A model generated the notes under the pieces. The model ran no database searches, was not told where the DNA came from, and saw only the letters and a program-made list of their open reading frames with translations. From NCBI GenBank assembly GCA_002379985.1, contig DFVG01000005.1, positions 1-11,216 of the forward strand: DNA of 11,216 nt, read 5' to 3'. The translations under genes were made by a program, and so were the position numbers. Source of the DNA: Flavobacteriaceae bacterium UBA4166 (lineage in GTDB: Bacteria; Bacteroidota; Bacteroidia; Flavobacteriales; Flavobacteriaceae). Below, one piece after another: positions 6,028-11,216 of this stretch (positions are counted from its first letter, which is position 1; the number at the start of each line of letters is the position of its first letter).

Positions 6028-7437
6028 ATGGCAAGGAGAAGTAAACGAAAGGTTTTCGAAAATTTGGAAGTGATTGATGCGGGGGCTAAGGGCAAAGCGA
6101 TTGCAAAAGCACCGGATGGCAGAGTAGTATTTATTAACAATGCTGTGCCCGGTGATATTGTGACCGTGCAAACCTATAAAAAACGTAAATCGTATTACGA
6201 AGCGAAGGCTACGCATATCTCAAAACCTTCGCCGAAGCGTGTCGTTCCTGAATGTCGGCATTTTGGCGTTTGCGGAGGGTGTAAATGGCAAGATATGGGC
6301 TATGAACATCAACTTTATTTTAAACATAAAGAGGTTGTCAATAATTTAGAGCGCCTTGGAAATATTTCACTTCCGGAAGTAACTCCTATTTTAGGTTCGA
6401 AAGAAATTTATTTCTACCGAAATAAAATGGAATTCTCTTTCAGTAATAACAAATGGATCACTCAAGAACAAATTGATAGTCAAGTACCAATTGACGATCG
6501 CAATGCCTTAGGATTTCATATTCCTGGCATGTGGGACAAAATATTAGATATTGAGAAGTGCCACTTACAACGCGATCCGAGCAATGCCATTAGGAATTTT
6601 ATCAAAACGTTTGCAACAAATAATGATCTCGATTTCTTCGATCCAAGAAAGCAGGAAGGGTTGTTACGAACCCTTATGATTCGAACTGCTACTACAGGTG
6701 AATTGATGGTGCTTCTTCAGTTTTTCCGTGAAGAAGAATCACAAAGAATACTCCTTTTAGAAGCCATTCGAGAACAGTTTCCGCAGATTACGTCGCTTTT
6801 GTATGTAATTAATACTAAAGGAAACGATACGATTTATGATCAAGAAATTCATTGTTATGCGGGGAATGATCATATTATGGAGCAAATGGAAGGGCTACAA
6901 TTCAAGATTACTGCAAAATCTTTTTATCAAACGAATAGCGAGCAGGCTTATGAGCTCTATAAAATTGTAAGAGAATACGCCGCACTAGAGGGAACCGAAC
7001 GTGTATACGATCTTTATACCGGAACTGGAACAATCGCTCAATTTATAGCTTCCGAAGCCAAAGAAGTCATAGGCGTGGAAGCAGTCCCTGACGCAATCAC
7101 CGCCGCCAATGAAAATGCAAATAGAAATAATATTGAAAACACGAAGTTCGTTGTTGGGGATATGAAACAAGTATTCAATGATGATTTTGTGAAACAGTAT
7201 GGGTCGCCGGACGTCGTGATTACAGATCCACCTCGTGACGGAATGCATGCCGATGTGGTGCGGCAACTGTTACATTTGGCTCCAAAACGAATTGTTTACG
7301 TAAGCTGTAATAGCGCCACTCAAGCCCGAGATCTAGCGCTTATGGACGCTCAATATAAAGTGACCCGTGTACAACCGGTAGACATGTTCCCGCAGACGCA
7401 TCACGTGGAAAATGTTGTACTTTTGGAAAAACGCTAA
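6028..7437 (+). CDS. rlmD: 23S rRNA (uracil(1939)-C5)-methyltransferase RlmD/RumA
   Basis: This 469-residue enzyme uses SAM to make 5-methyluridine in 23S rRNA. It has an N-terminal TRAM domain (about 8-66), four cysteines spaced as in the RumA [4Fe-4S] site (C76, C82, C85 in CRHFGVCGGC, and C178 in IEKCHL), a long insertion, and a Rossmann methyltransferase domain with VYDLYTGTGTIAQ (326-338, SAM loop), DPPRDGM (400-406), the catalytic nucleophile C427 in VYVSCNS, and HHVENV (458-463) with Glu461 at the place of the general base. I place the start at ATG 6028 (MARRSKRKVFENLEV): upstream in-frame TTG starts would add a hydrophobic N-terminus untypical for a cytosolic RNA enzyme. It heads a tight rightward operon with the DUF6452 gene 7 nt downstream. 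Closely related TrmA/RlmC/RlmCD specificities cannot be fully excluded by eye. Confidence 0.92.
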   Translation: MARRSKRKVFENLEVIDAGAKGKAIAKAPDGRVVFINNAVPGDIVTVQTYKKRKSYYEAKATHISKPSPKRVVPECRHFGVCGGCKWQDMGYEHQLYFKHKEVVNNLERLGNISLPEVTPILGSKEIYFYRNKMEFSFSNNKWITQEQIDSQVPIDDRNALGFHIPGMWDKILDIEKCHLQRDPSNAIRNFIKTFATNNDLDFFDPRKQEGLLRTLMIRTATTGELMVLLQFFREEESQRILLLEAIREQFPQITSLLYVINTKGNDTIYDQEIHCYAGNDHIMEQMEGLQFKITAKSFYQTNSEQAYELYKIVREYAALEGTERVYDLYTGTGTIAQFIASEAKEVIGVEAVPDAITAANENANRNNIENTKFVVGDMKQVFNDDFVKQYGSPDVVITDPPRDGMHADVVRQLLHLAPKRIVYVSCNSATQARDLALMDAQYKVTRVQPVDMFPQTHHVENVVLLEKR

Positions 7438-7444
7438 ACGCGCT

Positions 7445-7930
7445 ATGAAAAAGATCTTTTGGATTTTAGTCCTATTCCTTGTTGCGGCACAAGCTTGTAC
7501 CCGTGACGATATTTGTGATCAGAATACCCCTACCACTCCCCTTCTGATTATTACCTTTCAGGATTTCGCGAACCCTGAAAACAGAAAGAACGTAACAGAT
7601 TTACGGGTGCGCCCTGTACTTGATACTACCCAAACATTAGTTGCTGCAACAACTGATTCTATAGCAATCCCGTTAAATGTAAATGAAGACATTTCAGAAT
7701 TTTTGTTTACTCGAAACGCGACAGATACCCTAGAAACCAATACAGATAGGGTTCAATTTACCTACAACAGGGATAATGTATATGTGAACCGCGCGTGTGC
7801 GTTCAGAACTACATTTGATAGTATTAATGGAAGTCGGACAGCCGACCTCTCTAATTGGATTATTTCATTTCAAACGGTTACCGAAAATGTTGATGACATC
7901 ACCCAGACTCATATTACTATTTTGCATTAG
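7445..7930 (+). CDS. DUF6452 family lipoprotein
   Basis: The 161-residue product starts MKKIFWILVLFLVAAQAC, a lipoprotein signal peptide with lipobox AQAC and lipidated Cys18; an in-frame ATG at 7412 lies inside rlmD and would add 11 polar residues before the signal peptide, so 7445 is preferred. After the cysteine comes TRDDICDQNTPTTPLLIITFQD, a segment I recognise from the DUF6452 family of Flavobacteriia. Asp residues at +3/+4 after the lipid cysteine could act as a surface-export signal. The rest is predicted beta-rich (TFQDFANPENRKNVTDLRV..., two further cysteines at 24 and 118), with no catalytic motif. It lies 7 nt behind rlmD and overlaps the DUF6048 gene. Function unknown; the fixed pairing with DUF6048 suggests they act together in the envelope. 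Confidence 0.85.
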   Translation: MKKIFWILVLFLVAAQACTRDDICDQNTPTTPLLIITFQDFANPENRKNVTDLRVRPVLDTTQTLVAATTDSIAIPLNVNEDISEFLFTRNATDTLETNTDRVQFTYNRDNVYVNRACAFRTTFDSINGSRTADLSNWIISFQTVTENVDDITQTHITILH

Positions 7931-8612
7931 CCTCTTCGCTGTACAAATTCTGTATTCTCAAGACCAGAATACCGTTGTAGCTGATTCGGTAGCGACAGAT
8001 TCTATTGTATATAAGAAGAAATACGGGCTTCGTGCGGGGGTTGACCTTGCCACGTTAGCGCGTACCGCTTTTGAAGATGGGTTTACTGGGTTTCAGGTTA
8101 CAGCCGACTTTAGGGTTTATAAAAGTTATTTTTTGGCACTTGAGCTTGGAAATGAGGAGCGAGAATGGGACGAGGAAAATTTAAATGCTATCACTTCAGG
8201 CAGCTATTTTAAAATTGGAGGCGACTATAATGCCTACAACAACTGGTTAGGGATGGACAATGCCATTTATGCAGGCTTACGCTATGGCTTTGCTACTTTT
8301 AATAACGAATTAATTTCCTATTCGATTTATAATACCAATCAAACATTTCCTTCGGAAACAGTGGTGGCTTCGCAAGAATTTAATAATCTAACAGCTTCTT
8401 GGGTGGAACTGATTTTAGGAATAAAAACCGAGATTTTAAACAATCTTTTTTTAGGAATCAACCTTCAACTAAAACGAATGGTTTCAGAAAACACCCCTGA
8501 AAATTTTGATAATCTTATTGTTCCAGGTTTCAATAGAACTTACGATTTTAGTGAATACGGGGTGGGATACGGCTATTCGCTCTCTTATCTAATTCCTATT
8601 TTTAAGAAGTAA
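7887..8612 (+). CDS. DUF6048 family predicted envelope/outer-membrane beta protein
   Basis: The 241-residue product begins MLMTSPRLILLFCISLFAVQILYSQDQ, a Sec signal peptide probably cut near YS-QDQ (about residue 24); ATG 7893 is an equally plausible start and gives the same mature protein. The open frame extends upstream to 7797, but that part has no signal-peptide character and lies wholly inside the DUF6452 gene. The mature part is rich in alternating hydrophobic/aromatic strands and ends in a strand with a near-terminal phenylalanine (GYGYSLSYLIPIFKK), consistent with a small outer-membrane beta-barrel-like protein, matching my recollection of the DUF6048 family. The start lies 44 nt inside the DUF6452 gene in another frame, implying translational coupling. 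Its stop is 1 nt from the convergent THUMP methyltransferase gene. Function unknown. Confidence 0.85.
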   Translation: MLMTSPRLILLFCISLFAVQILYSQDQNTVVADSVATDSIVYKKKYGLRAGVDLATLARTAFEDGFTGFQVTADFRVYKSYFLALELGNEEREWDEENLNAITSGSYFKIGGDYNAYNNWLGMDNAIYAGLRYGFATFNNELISYSIYNTNQTFPSETVVASQEFNNLTASWVELILGIKTEILNNLFLGINLQLKRMVSENTPENFDNLIVPGFNRTYDFSEYGVGYGYSLSYLIPIFKK

Positions 8613-8613
8613 A

Positions 8614-9768
8614 TTAGCTTTTATTTTTCTTACTTCCTTCATACATGTCGTAGCAAACAAGTTTGCTTTCTAGCTTTCCGTTATATAATTTGTATTTTTT
8701 TGAAGGTTTGAGCCCGATATGCTTTAAAGCATCCATATTCGCACTGATTAACCACGCCTGAGAACCTGCGTATCCATGCTTTAGAGTGTTCCCTATTTTT
8801 TCATAGAATGCATCAATGTCGGCGATTGCTAAACGTTCGTCATACGGTGGATTACAAATTATACGTAATGGGCCGTCGGTTTGTTTTTGGCTTTGGAAAA
8901 AATCGTGTTGCTCCACTTCGATAAACTCCTGAAGGTTTGCATTTATTACATTTGCTTTAGCAGTCTTCACAGCACTAGGGTGTATGTCATAGCCACGAAT
9001 CTTATAATGAAAATCGCTAACCTTCTTTAGTGAAGACGCTTCAATAAGATCGTAAAGATCTGCATCGAAATCGGGCCAGCTCATAAATCCGAATTCATTA
9101 CGGTTGATATTCGGTGGAATATTTGCTGCGATCATTGCCGCTTCAATTAAAAAAGTGCCACTCCCACACATGGGGTCTAAGAAGTTGGATTGGCAATTCC
9201 AATTACTCAACATAATAATTCCGGCGGCAAGTACTTCATTGATTGGGGCCGGAGTACTAGCAACCTTATATCCTCGCTTGTGTAACGAATCTCCAGAACT
9301 ATCTAATGATACCGTACAAATATTACGATCAATATGCACATTGATTCGCAAGCTAGGATGGTCTAAATCAACATTAGGCCTACTTCCCTGCTGATCTCGG
9401 AAGCGATCGACAATAGCATCCTTTGTTTTCAACGCAACATATTTGGAATGGGTAAACTTTTTAGAGAATACGGTGGCATCTACTGCTAAAGAACCGGTAT
9501 GACTCATATATTGTTCCCATGGAATATCGTAGACTCTTTGATACAGGTCGTCTTCAGAAAAAACATTGAACGCATGTATTGGCTTTAAGATCTTTATGGC
9601 CGTTCTACACATGAGGTTAGCTTTATACATGAATCCTGTATCGCCCTCAAAAGAAACATTACGCACGCCTTTTTCTACTGCGGAAGCTCCTAACTTTCTA
9701 AGTTCTTCAGCTAATAGTTCTTCAAAACCATATAAAGTTTTGGCTAGCAGACTAAAATTTTTTCCCAT
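8614..9768 (-). CDS. THUMP-domain class I SAM-dependent RNA methyltransferase (RlmL N-terminal-type)
   Basis: The 384-residue protein has an N-terminal ferredoxin-like plus THUMP RNA-binding region (about 1-160: LLAKTLYGFEELLAEEL at 7-23, WEQYMSH at 84-90), then a Rossmann methyltransferase domain with LDPMCGSGTFLIEAA (197-211, SAM loop), RGYDIHPSAV (258-267) and CNPPYDERL (305-313, the NPPY motif of exocyclic N-methyltransferases). This is the layout of the N-terminal half of E. coli RlmKL, which makes m2G2445 in 23S rRNA; the C-terminal RlmK half is absent, as usual in Bacteroidota and Firmicutes. Rather than 23S rRNA, the target could be another guanosine in rRNA or tRNA, so no symbol is given. 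Start at 9766-9768 fits the conserved N-terminus. It is divergent from the ZIP gene, with an exact minus-strand -7 match at 9797-9790. Confidence 0.92.
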   Translation of the reverse strand: MGKNFSLLAKTLYGFEELLAEELRKLGASAVEKGVRNVSFEGDTGFMYKANLMCRTAIKILKPIHAFNVFSEDDLYQRVYDIPWEQYMSHTGSLAVDATVFSKKFTHSKYVALKTKDAIVDRFRDQQGSRPNVDLDHPSLRINVHIDRNICTVSLDSSGDSLHKRGYKVASTPAPINEVLAAGIIMLSNWNCQSNFLDPMCGSGTFLIEAAMIAANIPPNINRNEFGFMSWPDFDADLYDLIEASSLKKVSDFHYKIRGYDIHPSAVKTAKANVINANLQEFIEVEQHDFFQSQKQTDGPLRIICNPPYDERLAIADIDAFYEKIGNTLKHGYAGSQAWLISANMDALKHIGLKPSKKYKLYNGKLESKLVCYDMYEGSKKNKS

Positions 9769-9789
9769 AGTTGTTCTTATACTTTACAG

Positions 9790-9808
9790 CAAAAATACAG
9801 TATTTTTA
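9790..9808. promoter_or_regulatory. Symmetric divergent promoter / palindrome between THUMP methyltransferase and ZIP genes
   Basis: AAAAATAC (9791-9798) and GTATTTTT (9800-9807) are perfect 8-bp arms around a single A. The minus strand reads TATTTTTG (9797-9790), an exact TAnnTTTG -7 element for the methyltransferase gene, and the plus strand reads TATTTTTA (9801-9808), one mismatch, for the ZIP gene. Neither has a clear -33 TTG at normal spacing. The site could be back-to-back -7 elements, an operator, or both. Confidence 0.4.
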
Positions 9809-9846
9809 ACCCCTTGTTTTATGGCTTCGGAAATTGATTTCTAAAA

Positions 9847-10512
9847 ATGACCTATTTATTACTTATACTTTCTGTACTTATCGGCTATCTCTTAGCAAAA
9901 TGGATAGGTAAAAAAAACAATGCCATATCATTTTTACTTGCGTTCAGCGGTTCTTTTTTGCTTTCCGTGACACTTTTTGAATTACTACCGCAAGTATTCC
10001 GAAGCGATAGTGAGCATATTGGGCTTTACATTATGGGCGGAATGCTGTTGCAAATCATCTTGGATTTTTTCTCAAAAGGAGCCGAGCACGGCCACGTACA
10101 TCTACCGAAAAACCACTTTTTCCCGTGGATGCTATTTATTAGCCTATTTCTGCATGCTTTTTTAGAAGGATTTCCGGTACATGACAATCATCATGTACTG
10201 TTAGGTGTTGCTATCCATAAGATTCCAATTGCAGCGATTCTGAGCATCTATTTTATTCAAGGGCAATACAGCACTTCAAGGATTCTGTTATTCCTTGGTT
10301 TGTTTGCTTTAGCCACACCACTTGGTAGTTTTGTAGAAGACCAATATTTTACTGATTTATCAGCATGGGTGTCACCTATCAATGCCATAGTGGTTGGTGT
10401 TTTTCTCCATGTTTCTACAACGATCTTATTTGAAAGTAGTAAGGATCACAAATTTAATTTTACCAAACTTTTTTTAATTATTCTGGGGATCGTACTTGCC
10501 TTATTTATTTGA
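9847..10512 (+). CDS. ZIP family divalent metal (zinc/iron) transporter
   Basis: The 221-residue polytopic membrane protein has about seven to eight hydrophobic spans and the ZIP layout: a first helix block (1-20), FELLPQV (44-50) in the second or third helix, a His-rich cytoplasmic loop (EHGHVHLPKNH, 80-90), FLHAFLEGFPVH (101-112) as the TM4 motif H-x3-E-G (H103, E107), and GVAIHKIPIAA (120-130) as the TM5 motif (H124, P127). ZIP proteins move Zn2+, Fe2+ or Mn2+ into the cytoplasm. The TM5 site is reduced compared with the HExPHE of well-studied members: Lys, Ile and Ala replace the usual Glu, His and Glu. It is monocistronic by position; its stop is 13 nt from the convergent TrhA gene. The metal cannot be assigned. 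Confidence 0.88.
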   Translation: MTYLLLILSVLIGYLLAKWIGKKNNAISFLLAFSGSFLLSVTLFELLPQVFRSDSEHIGLYIMGGMLLQIILDFFSKGAEHGHVHLPKNHFFPWMLFISLFLHAFLEGFPVHDNHHVLLGVAIHKIPIAAILSIYFIQGQYSTSRILLFLGLFALATPLGSFVEDQYFTDLSAWVSPINAIVVGVFLHVSTTILFESSKDHKFNFTKLFLIILGIVLALFI

Positions 10513-10525
10513 TCGTCTTGATAAA

Positions 10526-11149
10526 TTAGATAACGTCAAGTAGGATAAAAAAGAAATGAAAAACACTTCCTGCCAATACAAAAAAATGCCATATAGCGTG
10601 GTTGTATGGAATACGGTTGACAGCATAAAACAAAATTCCGAACGTGTAAAAAGCTCCCCCAAGCGCTAACAGCCAGATACCTGTGGAGGAATGGGCTTCC
10701 ATAACGGAATTCCAATCAATAACAATTAACCATCCCATAGCTAAATATAACAGCAGTGAAACAAATTCAAATTTTCCTGTAAAAAATATTTTAAGAATTA
10801 ATCCGATAGCTGCAAAGATCCAAACAATCCAAAAGATAATCCACCCTAACCCGGTTTCTAAAGAAATTAGAGCCACCGGCGTATAGGTACCCGCAATCAA
10901 TAAATAAATGCAGATATGATCAATTTTTTGCAGTACAGGTTTCCAACGCTCTTCTAAAATAGCGTGATAGATAGTAGAAGCTGAATACAGGATGATGAGT
11001 GAACCTGCATATACCAGTATGCTAAAGGTGCTGTAGGGCGTTTTATGAGTATCAAAAAGTAAAAGCAGAATGAGTGCCATAACACCCAGTAAAATGCCGG
11101 CGCCATGGGAATATGCATTCCATTTTTCTTCTTTTGCTGAATAGCTCAT
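10526..11149 (-). CDS. trhA: PAQR family membrane protein, TrhA/hemolysin III type
   Basis: The 207-residue protein has seven predicted membrane helices and the PAQR/hemolysin III motifs: EEKWNAYSHGAGI (7-19), SASTIYHA (56-63, S-x3-H with S58 and H62), KIDHICIYLLIAGTYTP (75-91, D77/H78) and NHAIWHFFVLAGSVFHFF (183-200) with the HxxxH pair H184/H188 and H198. In PAQR proteins three of these histidines and the aspartate form a zinc site facing the cytoplasmic side; the fold is related to ceramidases. The TrhA name comes from work on Bacillus/E. coli YqfA-type proteins linked to membrane energetics; true haemolysis is doubtful for most members. Start ATG at 11147-11149 gives the full conserved N-terminus. 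It converges on the ZIP gene with a 13-nt gap, and only 23 nt separate its start codon from an upstream terminator hairpin. Confidence 0.92.
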   Translation of the reverse strand: MSYSAKEEKWNAYSHGAGILLGVMALILLLLFDTHKTPYSTFSILVYAGSLIILYSASTIYHAILEERWKPVLQKIDHICIYLLIAGTYTPVALISLETGLGWIIFWIVWIFAAIGLILKIFFTGKFEFVSLLLYLAMGWLIVIDWNSVMEAHSSTGIWLLALGGAFYTFGILFYAVNRIPYNHAIWHFFVLAGSVFHFFFILLDVI

Positions 11150-11172
11150 AGCTAGATGGATTTCTTCGGAAT

Positions 11173-11204
11173 AAAAAAACCCAACCGATTATGGTTGGGT
11201 TTTT
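11173..11204. terminator. Bidirectional rho-independent terminator upstream of trhA
   Basis: CCCAACC (11180-11186) and GGTTGGG (11193-11199) form a perfect 7-bp stem around GATTAT. Flanking A-runs (11173-11179) and T-runs (11200-11204) lengthen it to about 12 bp and provide U-tracts in both directions. No plus-strand gene ends here, so its main job is probably to stop a leftward gene lying beyond the right edge. Confidence 0.85.
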
Positions 11205-11216
11205 ATTATAAAAGAA

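Noticed and set aside
7797..7886. Upstream extension of the DUF6048 reading frame
   Set aside because: It lies wholly inside the DUF6452 gene, and the signal peptide starts at 7887/7893; the extension would place it internally.
10517..10540. CTTGA/TCAAG repeat at the ZIP/TrhA junction as a terminator
   Set aside because: Five-bp arms with a 14-nt loop and no U-tract; not a credible terminator.

Overview
The window looks like a stretch of chromosome from a member of the Flavobacteriaceae (Bacteroidota). The DNA is AT-rich, start codons are preceded by A/T-rich stretches rather than Shine-Dalgarno sequences, and several gene starts have Bacteroidota-type -7 elements (TAnnTTTG). The gene content agrees: a type IX secretion system (T9SS) cargo protein, a thrombospondin-type-3 lipoprotein with an acidic surface-export-like N-terminus, DUF2752 and CCC-motif membrane proteins, and a DUF6452/DUF6048 pair behind rlmD. 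I saw no mobile element, phage gene, CRISPR array, tRNA or rRNA.

Layout, left to right. (1) Positions 1-225 (-) hold the first 75 codons of a NifS/IscS-like cysteine desulfurase. It diverges, across a 91-bp gap with an 8-11 bp inverted repeat, from a calcium-binding-repeat lipoprotein (317-1192, +). (2) That gene meets an Smr-domain gene (1193-1741, -) tail to tail with no base between the stop codons. (3) A 183-bp AT-rich gap precedes a rightward cluster: a T9SS cargo protein (1925-3886), a DUF2752 protein 5 bp downstream, and a CCC-motif membrane protein. A strong bidirectional terminator (4604-4639) closes the cluster and is shared with the convergent ornithine aminotransferase gene rocD (4638-5882, -). 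(4) rlmD (6028-7437), a DUF6452 lipoprotein (7445-7930) and a DUF6048 envelope protein (7887-8612) are packed as a rightward operon, the last two overlapping by up to 44 nt. (5) A THUMP/RlmL-type RNA methyltransferase (8614-9768, -) converges on that operon with a 1-nt gap. It diverges from a ZIP-family metal transporter (9847-10512, +) across a short gap centred on a perfect AT-rich palindrome. (6) A TrhA/hemolysin III (PAQR) membrane protein (10526-11149, -) and a second bidirectional hairpin terminator (11173-11204) end the window.

Most genes are housekeeping (rRNA modification, ornithine/arginine catabolism, Fe-S or thiolation sulfur supply, metal transport) mixed with envelope genes known mainly from Flavobacteriia. 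I did not find a clear new defence or biosynthetic system. The parts least explained by known biology are the small cysteine-motif membrane pair (DUF2752 + CCC) behind a T9SS cargo gene, with a terminator-like hairpin inside the DUF2752 reading frame, and the uncharacterised DUF6452/DUF6048 pair locked to rlmD. All functional calls rest on motif recognition by eye; no database search was run.
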